NCBI GenBank assembly: GCA_023416965.1
Contig: JAEZGJ010000160.1
Location: 1-6,199 of the forward strand
Length of the DNA stretch: 6,199 bases
Direction of reading: 5' to 3'
From: Pseudomonadota bacterium
GTDB taxonomy: Bacteria; Pseudomonadota; Alphaproteobacteria; Rhizobiales; Phreatobacteraceae
The translations under genes and the position numbers were made by a program. Shown one piece after another: positions 1 through 5,194 of this stretch. The notes under the pieces are model-generated. The model had not been told where the DNA came from. It saw only the letters and a list, made by a program, of their open reading frames with translations, and did not search any database. Each line of letters opens with the position of its first letter. The stretch's first letter is position 1.

Positions 1-70
1 CGCCTCGCGCGACCGCCGCGCCGCGCGGTCGGGCTTGGCTCACCCCTCGGGAGCGAAGCGCGCGGCGGAA

Positions 71-117
71 GTCTCCCTCTCCCCGCGTCAGCGCGGGGAG
101 GGTGAGGGTGGGGCCCT
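71..117 (+). repeat. CCCTCCCC/GGGGAGGG hairpin repeat, copy A
   Basis: An 11-bp stem (77-87 pairing with 92-102, one G-T pair, loop TCAG) is followed by a GGTGAGGGTGGGGCC tail. The same plan of pyrimidine arm, short loop, GGGGAGGG arm and GGGTGGGGC tail recurs at 6031-6074 (inverted) and 6144-6182 (same orientation). Such intergenic elements are abundant in GC-rich alphaproteobacteria and have no known protein-coding role. The strand given is arbitrary and follows the tail direction. Confidence 0.7.
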
Positions 118-144
118 TCCAAGGACGCCTCCGGCCTTGCTTTC

Positions 145-238
145 CGTCATGGCCGGGCTTGTCCCGGCCATCCACGTCTTGAACACCGACTCCTTCAAGA
201 GAATTCGCGGATGCCCGGGACAAGCCCGGGCATGACGC
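145..238. repeat. Rhizobiales-type intergenic palindromic repeat
   Basis: Two 32-nt arms, 145-176 and 207-238, are inverted repeats matching at 29 of 32 positions by hand count and separated by 30 nt. Each arm is itself palindromic: ATGGCCGGG and CCCGGCCAT around CTTGT on the left, ATGCCCGGG and its mirror around ACAAG on the right. A four-way or cloverleaf fold is therefore possible in DNA or RNA. Read through, it gives the peptide MAGLVPAIHV, a familiar spurious translation of this repeat in Bradyrhizobium-like genomes (from memory). It lies between the last gene of the head cluster and whatever is to the left, so it may act as a transcript end or mRNA stabiliser; that role is inferred. Confidence 0.85.
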
Positions 239-293
239 GGCGGACGGTGCAGAAGGCACGCCCCCTGACTTCGGACAAACCCGCCCGGTCGCT

Positions 294-629
294 TCAGCCG
301 TCGAATTCCTTGTCGTATCCGACGAGAAGGTCACGGCCGCCCTTGGGCATCGGGAAGCCATAGCCTGCACCCTGCCCCGGCCATGACAGCCGGCCCTCGC
401 GATGGTGGTCACTGGCATAGAGATCGAGGGCGATCTTCTGCATCGCCAGATGCAGCGCCTGGTGCGCATCAACACCCCACGCGGCGCTCTGCCGCGGCTC
501 GCCGGGCCAACCGATCTCGTAGCCGCACCGCCAGGCGCCTCCATCCTCGGCCGGGACGAAGAGGCTGACGGGCACCGGCACGTCGCCCGTGTGGGTCCTC
601 AGCGTCAGAACGCGCGTTCCGATGAGCAT
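294..629 (-). CDS. Small DUF6968-like protein of unknown function
   Basis: A 111-residue protein that resembles the DUF6968 family as I remember it; the assignment is unverified. The start is well supported: GGAGG lies 5 nt before the ATG at 629. Recognisable features are an N-terminal beta-rich stretch (1-25), a WRCGYEIGWP segment (33-42), a helix DAHQALHLAMQKIALDLY (54-71), and a C-terminal GYGFPMP and RDLLVG segment (89-104). No signal peptide, membrane helix or catalytic motif is apparent, so it is probably a small cytoplasmic protein. It lies 72 nt downstream of the capsid gene on the same strand and could be co-transcribed. I know of no head-assembly role for this family, so it may simply be a neighbour. 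Confidence 0.75.
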   Translation of the reverse strand: MLIGTRVLTLRTHTGDVPVPVSLFVPAEDGGAWRCGYEIGWPGEPRQSAAWGVDAHQALHLAMQKIALDLYASDHHREGRLSWPGQGAGYGFPMPKGGRDLLVGYDKEFDG

Positions 630-685
630 GGCAGCCTCCGGCGGACCAGGCGAGGAAGCCTAGCCCACCCGCCGGAGACGATCAG

Positions 686-701
686 TCCGGCCGATGCCGG
701 A
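686..701 (-). terminator. Weak hairpin directly after the capsid stop codon
   Basis: TCCGGC and GCCGGA pair perfectly around a 4-nt loop, immediately after the capsid stop codon. No T-run follows on the minus strand, so this is not a canonical intrinsic terminator. It may be a pause or mRNA-processing hairpin, or chance in GC-rich DNA. Confidence 0.25.
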
Positions 702-1958
702 TCACCCCGCCGCCACCTTCAGCAGCTTGATGGCGTCGTAGTCCGCTACGCCGCCGCCGACGCGCTTCGTCGTGTAGAACAGCACGTAGGGCTTGGCCGA
801 ATAGGGGTCGCGCAGGATGCGCAGGCCGAGCCGGTCCACGACGAGATAGCCGCGGCGGAAGTCGCCGAAGGCGATGGGCGTGGTGCCGGCGCCGATGTCC
901 GGCATGTCCTCGGCCTCGGTGACGGGGAAGGTGAAGAGCCCGGCCGCCCCGCCCGCCTGGGCCGGCGGCGACCAGACATAGGCGCCCGAACCGTCCTTCA
1001 TCTTGCGCACCACGGCCTGGGTCTTGCGGTTCATGACGAAGCGGCCGTTCTGCCGGAAGCCGGCCTTCAGCGCGTAGATCAGGTCGAAGAGCACGTCGGC
1101 CGGATCGTCCTCGGGGAAGGCGCTCGCCTCGCCGGTGACGGTGAAGCCGATCTTGCCCCATTCCCAGGCGGCGTTGGCGACGAGGGTCTGGCTGAGGAAG
1201 CCGGTCGGCTTGTTGACGCCGTTGCCGGAGACGAAGGCGGCACCCTCCTGCTCGGCAAAGACGGTCTCGACCTCGCCGGCGATCCAGCTCTCGAGGTCCA
1301 CCGCCGCGTCGTCGATGAGGGTCTGGGTCGCCGCCGGCATGGCGTAGAGCTCCATGGCCGGGAAGACCTGCTCGGCGAGCACCGGGCTGTCGGTCTGGGC
1401 GCGGGCCGCCGCCTCGCCGACCCAGCCGGTGGCCGGGCCGGTGCGGGCGAAGGGACGCTTGAAGGTGGCCCCGGAGACCTGGCGGACACCGGCAATGGCG
1501 CGGATCGGCGAGAGCGCCGCAAGGCGCTGCGTCACCGTCGTCTCGATTTCCGGCGGGGCGAGATAGCCGCCGTCCGGGCCGGAGCCGACCGACATGGCGC
1601 GGGTTTCGAGGCTGCGCAGGCCGGAGGTCTCGCCGCAGCGGATATAGGCCTCGAAGGCGGCCTTGTGCTCGCTGGCGCCGGCCCTGACGTCACGGCGCTC
1701 GGGGGCGAGGCCCGGCCGGCGCGCCTCCAGCGCCAGGCGGTCGAGGCGCGCGAGCCGCTCGTCGAGCGCCCGGTCGATCCGGGCGAGCTTCTCCTCGGTG
1801 AAGACGTCGGCGGCGCGCCGCTCGATCTCGGCGAGGCGGGCATCGTTCGCCTCCTTGAAGGCCTCGAAGATGCGCATGACCTCGTGATGGGTCACCTGCG
1901 CCTCGTGAGGCAGGATGGTCTTGGTCTCGGGGGAGGCGTCGCTGTGGATCTCGGGCAT
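702..1958 (-). CDS. Phage major capsid protein, HK97 family
   Basis: This 418-residue protein forms the icosahedral shell of the phage-like head and corresponds to GTA gene 5. Residues 22-80 are charged and helical (for example EVMRIFEAFKEANDARLAEI), matching the scaffolding delta region that the prohead protease removes; cleavage probably falls around residues 85-120. The shell domain follows: GPDGGYLAPPEIE (128-140), RAIAGVRQVSGATFKRPF (153-170), an E-loop-like GWVGEAAARAQTDSP (178-192), and a spine helix leading to GNGVNKPTGFLSQ (245-257), a signature of HK97-fold capsids. The size is normal for the family. GAGGA lies 4 nt before the ATG. The gene follows the prohead protease in canonical order, but an 80-nt gap with a terminator-like hairpin separates them, which could set capsid levels independently. 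No frame damage is seen. Confidence 0.95.
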   Translation of the reverse strand: MPEIHSDASPETKTILPHEAQVTHHEVMRIFEAFKEANDARLAEIERRAADVFTEEKLARIDRALDERLARLDRLALEARRPGLAPERRDVRAGASEHKAAFEAYIRCGETSGLRSLETRAMSVGSGPDGGYLAPPEIETTVTQRLAALSPIRAIAGVRQVSGATFKRPFARTGPATGWVGEAAARAQTDSPVLAEQVFPAMELYAMPAATQTLIDDAAVDLESWIAGEVETVFAEQEGAAFVSGNGVNKPTGFLSQTLVANAAWEWGKIGFTVTGEASAFPEDDPADVLFDLIYALKAGFRQNGRFVMNRKTQAVVRKMKDGSGAYVWSPPAQAGGAAGLFTFPVTEAEDMPDIGAGTTPIAFGDFRRGYLVVDRLGLRILRDPYSAKPYVLFYTTKRVGGGVADYDAIKLLKVAAG

Positions 1959-1990
1959 GGGGTCCTCGCGGTTTGAGGGGGTGGAAACGC

Positions 1991-2015
1991 AAAAAGCCCC
2001 CGCGATGGCGGGGCT
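1991..2015 (-). terminator. Intrinsic terminator-like hairpin between prohead protease and capsid genes
   Basis: On the minus strand the sequence reads AGCCCCGC, loop CATC, GCGGGGGCT (one bulged G), then TTTTT overlapping the end of the stem. That is a GC-rich stem with a T-run, the form of a rho-independent terminator. It begins 23 nt after the protease stop and ends 32 nt before the capsid start, too close for a full promoter between hairpin and capsid. It could work as a partial terminator or attenuator, or as a 5' protective hairpin on a processed capsid mRNA. Confidence 0.65.
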
Positions 2016-2037
2016 GGCAGGCGGCCGGCGAAAGGGA

Positions 2038-2496
2038 TCAGGCGGCTATCCGCGTCACCCGCGCCCCGGCGAGCGCCGGGAAGGTGACGAGCGAGACCTC
2101 CCAGAGATCGACCTCCAGGAGCCGGCGGGGTCCGTCGCGGCGGCGGCGCTCGGCGCGCACCGCCTTGAAGCCGATGGTGAGCCCGTCGACGGCGCCGGCA
2201 GCGAGAAGGTCGCGCGCCTCGCGGCCACGGGCAGTCAGCGTCACCACCCGGCCGGTGACGCGCAGGCCGACCGGGTCCTCGGCGAGCGACAGCCATGTGC
2301 CGATGGGCTCGGCCGGATCGTGCTGCCACAGCATGCGGATGCCGGCCGTGCCGCGGCGCAGGAGCGAGGCGGAAAAGGCGCCGCGCTCGACCACGTCATT
2401 CTGGGCGTCGGGAATGCCGAAGAGCGAGGCATAGCCGGTGAAGATGCCGGTGGCGGGGTCGAGCCGCGCCGGGGGATAGGCAGCGGCGGGGCTCAT
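2038..2496 (-). CDS. HK97-family prohead protease (S78-type), GTA gene 4-like
   Basis: At 152 residues, this is the maturation protease that cleaves the capsid delta region, and itself, inside the procapsid before DNA packaging. The N-terminal half has GIFTGYASLFGIPDAQNDVV (17-36) followed by RGAFSASL (38-45), the classic opening of this family. The catalytic His is expected at WQHD (H59). The expected Ser lies in a GLSIGF-type motif, but here it reads DGLTIGF with Thr107 (codon ACC), a notable substitution. LWEVSLVTFPA (131-141) supplies the conserved acidic residue, E133. The length is at the short end for the family, and the C-terminal tail is short. The start overlaps the upstream gene's stop by 4 nt (ATGA), which implies translational coupling. 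The fold assignment is firm; proteolytic activity is uncertain because of the Thr. Confidence 0.9.
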   Translation of the reverse strand: MSPAAAYPPARLDPATGIFTGYASLFGIPDAQNDVVERGAFSASLLRRGTAGIRMLWQHDPAEPIGTWLSLAEDPVGLRVTGRVVTLTARGREARDLLAAGAVDGLTIGFKAVRAERRRRDGPRRLLEVDLWEVSLVTFPALAGARVTRIAA

Positions 2497-2681
2497 GACG
2501 GGCTCCGCGGCGAACGGGCGAAGGGGGTCGCCATCAGGTCGAGGGCGCTGATACGCCCGCCGCCCGCCGGCTTCGGCGGCGCCTCCAGCGCCTCCAGCGT
2601 GGCGACGAAGCGCCGGATCGGGTCGGCGGCGGGCGTGGGCCGGCGTTCTGGCCGGAGCCGGTCGATGAGGGTCTGGATCAT
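2493..2681 (-). CDS. Small hypothetical protein in head module
   Basis: I do not recognise this 62-residue protein. It is basic at the N-terminus (MIQTLIDRLRPERR), then has a short helix (PIRRFVATLEALEA, 21-34), a Pro/Gly linker, and the segment ISALDLMATPFARS (44-57). Third codon positions are strongly G/C, as in its neighbours, which supports real coding. The stop overlaps the start of the prohead protease in an ATGA junction, so it is probably made together with the protease. It sits where GTA-like clusters often carry a small unnamed gene between portal and protease. The ribosome-binding site is weak (GGGA about 8 nt upstream). It has no signal peptide, membrane helix or cysteine motif. 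Confidence 0.65.
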   Translation of the reverse strand: MIQTLIDRLRPERRPTPAADPIRRFVATLEALEAPPKPAGGGRISALDLMATPFARSPRSPS

Positions 2682-2700
2682 GGGCGATGTCCCGCGGAAT

Positions 2701-2718
2701 GCCCTCCCGCGGGAGGGC
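2701..2718 (-). terminator. Perfect 18-bp palindrome after the aspartic protease stop
   Basis: GCCCTCCCGCGGGAGGGC is a perfect palindrome starting 2 nt beyond the stop codon of the aspartic protease. As RNA it forms a 7-bp G/C stem with a CGCG loop. No T-run follows, so it is at best a weak terminator, a rho-assisted stop or an mRNA end stabiliser. A protein-binding palindrome is also possible. It lies 20-37 nt upstream of the next start codon, close enough to influence translation of that gene. Confidence 0.4.
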
Positions 2719-2720
2719 GG

Positions 2721-3251
2721 CTATTGCTCCAGAAGCAGCGTGTTCCTGGCGAATTCGAATCGGCGCAGCCGCGACAGGTAGCTCATGCCGAGGAGGTTCA
2801 CCGCCAGCGCCCCCGGCGGCAGCACCACGGCGTCGACGGAGGCGACGGCGAGGCCCTCCACCTCGAGGCGCGGAATGGTGACGCGCTTGCCCATGACGCG
2901 GCCGTTGGCCGTCTGCATGGGCGCGTCCATGGTCATGCCCGGCCGGACGAGGCCGAGATCAAGGCCGGTCGCCCAGGTCAGCGCGACGATGGTGGCGCCG
3001 GTGTCGACCATCACGTCGAAGCCGCGGCCGTCGGAACGGGCGTGCGCCCGCACATGGCCGTCGCGGTCGGCATAGAGGCGCCTGGACGGATAGCCGCCGT
3101 TGCCGCCGGCCGGAAGGGCGGCAGGCGTGGCGGTGGCGACCTGCTGGGGTCGGTGGCCGGCAAGGCCCAGCAGGGCCTCGAAGGCGTCGGGCCGCAGCAC
3201 GGCGAGGCCGGCGACCGGCAGCATGAAGAGCAGGAAGGCCTTGGGCAGCAT
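2721..3251 (-). CDS. Membrane-anchored clan AA aspartic protease (TIGR02281-like)
   Basis: A 176-residue protein predicted to be a single-domain, retropepsin-like aspartic protease that works as a dimer. Residues 5-19 (AFLLFMLPVAGLAVL) form an N-terminal membrane anchor or signal anchor, probably placing the catalytic domain in the periplasm. A variable linker rich in Ala, Pro and Gly follows (35-55). The catalytic motif VDTGAT has its Asp at residue 83, and a later NLLGMSYL motif (152-159) matches the hydrophobic-hydrophobic-Gly flap partner of clan AA enzymes. Length and layout fit TIGR02281 as I remember it. GGAG lies 7 nt before the ATG. The gene sits inside the head cluster with a 112-nt upstream gap and a strong palindrome after its stop, which suggests a separate transcription unit. 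Its substrate is unknown; a membrane-anchored enzyme is not an obvious procapsid component. Confidence 0.88.
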   Translation of the reverse strand: MLPKAFLLFMLPVAGLAVLRPDAFEALLGLAGHRPQQVATATPAALPAGGNGGYPSRRLYADRDGHVRAHARSDGRGFDVMVDTGATIVALTWATGLDLGLVRPGMTMDAPMQTANGRVMGKRVTIPRLEVEGLAVASVDAVVLPPGALAVNLLGMSYLSRLRRFEFARNTLLLEQ

Positions 3252-3301
3252 GACGCGGCTCCGATACGGGCCGCAAGGCTAGCGGGAGCCGCTTGGCCGC
3301 T

Positions 3302-3338
3302 GGTTAAGCGGCCCGGACAGGTCTCTGCGAGGGTTAAG
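3302..3338 (-). promoter_or_regulatory. Paired TTAACC motifs upstream of aspartic protease gene
   Basis: CTTAACC occurs twice on the minus strand (TTAA at 3334-3337 and 3304-3307) in the same orientation, 30 bp or about three helical turns apart, in the 112-nt gap upstream of the gene starting at 3251. TTAACC resembles the half-site of the alphaproteobacterial cell-cycle regulator CtrA, which is known to influence GTA expression in Rhodobacter. The spacing does not fit the classic TTAA-N7-TTAA full site. No convincing -35/-10 pair was found. The regulatory role is inferred. Confidence 0.3.
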
Positions 3339-3363
3339 GGGCGGCTACCGGAATCCGTCGCAT

Positions 3364-3582
3364 TCACGGCTGCCGGTCGCCGCGGCGCCGGTCGGCCCGC
3401 TCGTTGAAACGGGTGAGCTCGCGCACGAAGGCGTCGAAGCGGCGGTTCGCGGCGGCGAGCTCCCTGAGCGTCCAGACGAGCAGGCCGGTGGTCACCGCCG
3501 CCCACATGAACAGCGCCAGGGCGGCAATGTCGGCGCGCTCGATGAAGGCGCGGACGATGGGTTCGGCACCCTGGGGGAGCAT
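3364..3582 (-). CDS. Small single-pass membrane protein in head module
   Basis: A 72-residue protein with one transmembrane helix (about 19-38, IAALALFMWAAVTTGLLVWT) followed by a charged amphipathic helix (39-64) and a basic tail ending RRRGDRQP. I do not recognise a named family. The layout resembles small membrane proteins found after the portal gene in GTA-like clusters. I chose the ATG at 3582 because AAGGA lies 5 nt before it; an in-frame ATG at 3627 would add 15 Pro-rich residues, has a less clear ribosome-binding site and would still not overlap the portal gene. The position 60 nt downstream of portal on the same strand suggests co-expression. No holin or lysis signature beyond size and the single helix is visible, so no lysis role is claimed. 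Confidence 0.7.
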   Translation of the reverse strand: MLPQGAEPIVRAFIERADIAALALFMWAAVTTGLLVWTLRELAAANRRFDAFVRELTRFNERADRRRGDRQP

Positions 3583-3642
3583 GGCGGTCCTTTCGGGGGC
3601 TGGTCTTTGCGGAACAGGGCTGGCCATGCCCCACCCTTTCCC

Positions 3643-4794
3643 TCACACCGCCGGCTTCTCCCGCGCATAGCCGAGCGCCTCGCGCTTCTCGCCGTCCGAC
3701 AGGAAGGCCGCCTGGCCGATCCGCCGCCACAGGCTCTCGCGCTCGGCATGGAGGGCGCCGATGGCGTCCTCGTCGGGAGTGGCGTGGAGCGTTCCCTCCG
3801 GCACCAGCCACCCCACCAGCGCGCCGGCGATGCGGCGCGCCAGCGGCAGGGCCGTGTCGCGATGGAAGGCGCGGTTCGCCTCCTGGTAGTTCGCATAGGT
3901 CGCGTCGCCCGGAATGCCGAGCACGAGGGGCGGCACGCCGAAGGCGAGCGCGATCTCGCGGGCGGCGCCGTGCTTGGCCTCCATGAAGTCCATGTCCTTC
4001 GGCGACAGCGACAGCGCCTTCCAGTCGAGCCCGCCTTCGAGGAGCAGGGGACGGCCGGCGTTGCGGCTGCCGGAAAAGCTCTCGGCGAGCTCGGCCTTCA
4101 GCCGCTCGTACTGGTCCTCGGAGAGGGTGCCGTCCCCGCCGGAATAGACGAGGGCCCCGGAGGGCCGCGCGGCATTGTCGAGCAGCGCCTTGGTCCAGGC
4201 CGTCGCGGCATTGTGGATGTCGACCGCGCTCGCCGCCGCCTGCAGCGGAGCGAGGCCAAAATGGTCGTCGAAGGGATGCGGCAGGGAGAGATGGAGGATG
4301 GGCGGCACCGCCCCCTCCTGCACGAAGCGGAGCGAGCGCCCGTCGAGTTCGTAGTCATAAGCCGCGGGCCGCCCGTCGGCGGCGGGCACGAGGCGCATGC
4401 GGTCGGGCCTGAGCGCGTGCAGCTCGCGCACCCGGCCCTCGACGCTCACCGCCTCGACATAGGCGTTGCCGGTGAGGAGGAGATGGGTCGCCAGCATCTC
4501 GGCAAGCGCCACGCGGTCCTGGGTCTCGTTCGGCCGCTCGATGAGCAGCGCCGCCGGATGGGCCGAGGCATCCGACCCGCCCTTCGTGAACTGGAAGGGG
4601 ATTTCGGCGCTCGCCCGGGCGACACGGGCGACGGCGCGGGCGGCAACGGGGTTCTTCGCCAGCGCTTCGGCATGGAAGCGCTTCGGCTCAGGGGACGACC
4701 AGGCGGGCCGGCCAAGCGGCGACAGCGCGACGAGGGCGGCCGTGCGCGACCGTTTCGCCTCGGGGGCGCCGAGGAGACGGGAGAGGAAGGACAT
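3643..4794 (-). CDS. Phage portal protein, HK97 family (GTA gene 3-like)
   Basis: This 383-residue protein should form the dodecameric ring at one head vertex through which DNA enters, docking the terminase and later the tail connector. Recognisable family segments run in order: KNPVAARAVARVARASAEIPF (47-67), LLLTGNAYVEAV (105-116), LHALRPDRMRLVP (125-137), ILHLSLPHPFDDHFGLAPLQ (166-185), DNAARPSGALVY (206-217), LSEDQYERLKAEL (224-236), and the C-terminal signature AFGVPPLVLGIPGDATYANY (284-303) followed by a helix with EANRAFHRDT. The length is typical for GTA and Rhizobiales prophage portals. GCGGAG lies about 6 nt before the ATG at 4794. It is the first head-assembly gene in the reading direction here; the terminase that usually precedes it is absent and a toxin/immunity-like pair occupies that place. 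The frame is intact. Confidence 0.95.
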   Translation of the reverse strand: MSFLSRLLGAPEAKRSRTAALVALSPLGRPAWSSPEPKRFHAEALAKNPVAARAVARVARASAEIPFQFTKGGSDASAHPAALLIERPNETQDRVALAEMLATHLLLTGNAYVEAVSVEGRVRELHALRPDRMRLVPAADGRPAAYDYELDGRSLRFVQEGAVPPILHLSLPHPFDDHFGLAPLQAAASAVDIHNAATAWTKALLDNAARPSGALVYSGGDGTLSEDQYERLKAELAESFSGSRNAGRPLLLEGGLDWKALSLSPKDMDFMEAKHGAAREIALAFGVPPLVLGIPGDATYANYQEANRAFHRDTALPLARRIAGALVGWLVPEGTLHATPDEDAIGALHAERESLWRRIGQAAFLSDGEKREALGYAREKPAV

Positions 4795-4825
4795 GGGGAG
4801 CTCCGCGAGGGGCGGGGTGCGGGTT

Positions 4826-5194
4826 TCAGTCCAGGCCGATGATGACCTCGTCGGGCCATTCGGGATGGCTCAGCCAGATCGAGATGCGGGTCAGGTCTCT
4901 GGCCGACGGCATGGTGACAACCACCTCATCCAGGACGTCCCTGACCAGAACGCGACCACCGGGGGTCCGGAGCATCGAGGTGAAGTCCGGCGGACGGCCC
5001 GGATCAACATCGGTGTGGTCACCGAGGAGCACGTCGGTCGGGCCATCCTGTTCGGGATAGGCCTTGACGATGACGCAGTCCGGCGTGGCCCAGGCCGGCG
5101 CGGTCGGCGGATCGACCGCCGGAATATTGGGGGTCGGGCGGTCCTCGATGAAAAGGATCGAGTTGATGGGGCTCGTGGAGACGCTTTGCTTCAT
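4826..5194 (-). CDS. Putative immunity protein, partner of the upstream HNH-like toxin
   Basis: I cannot name the family of this 122-residue protein. It is acidic: hydrophobic strand SILFIEDRP (12-20), a Pro-rich segment (21-37), DCVIVKAYPEQDG (39-51), DVLLGDHTDVDPG (54-66), LRTPGGRVLVRDV (75-87), and a C-terminal TRISIWLSHPEWPDEVIIGLD (102-122) ending in a beta-type segment. There is no signal peptide or membrane helix, so it is probably cytoplasmic. The ATG at 5194 overlaps the TGA of the upstream toxin gene (ATGA), with GAGG about 8 nt before it inside the toxin's last codons; an in-frame start at 5275 would run far into the toxin gene and is rejected. Tight coupling downstream of a nuclease-type C-terminus, small size and acidity are the usual hallmarks of an immunity protein. 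That role is inferred from context only. Confidence 0.72.
   Translation of the reverse strand: MKQSVSTSPINSILFIEDRPTPNIPAVDPPTAPAWATPDCVIVKAYPEQDGPTDVLLGDHTDVDPGRPPDFTSMLRTPGGRVLVRDVLDEVVVTMPSARDLTRISIWLSHPEWPDEVIIGLD

Larger units (their letters stand above)
1..293. other. Intergenic region with repeats, no gene
   Basis: I see no credible gene here; the short open frames are repeat-derived. An inverted repeat, CGACCGC (10-16) with GCGGTCG (25-31), could be the end of a transcript entering from the left, but no T-run follows. The rest is two repeat elements, listed separately (77-102 and 145-238), plus about 55 bases of featureless GC-rich DNA before the stop of the gene at 294. No intrinsic terminator is visible for that minus-strand gene. 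Confidence 0.7.

Noticed and set aside
35..235. A 66-codon plus-strand frame containing MAGLVPAIHV
   Set aside because: This is translation of the intergenic palindromic repeat, not a gene.
402..1976. A 524-codon plus-strand open frame
   Set aside because: It is antisense to the capsid gene, has a low-complexity Arg/Gly/Ala/Glu/Asp-rich translation and no recognisable domain; long antisense frames are expected opposite GC-rich coding DNA.
1915..3407. Plus-strand frames of 288 and 227 codons opposite the protease genes
   Set aside because: They lie antisense to clearly recognisable proteins and lack motifs and credible ribosome-binding sites.
3607..4842. A 411-codon plus-strand open frame
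   Set aside because: It is a shadow of the portal gene, with composition typical of antisense translation and no family resemblance.
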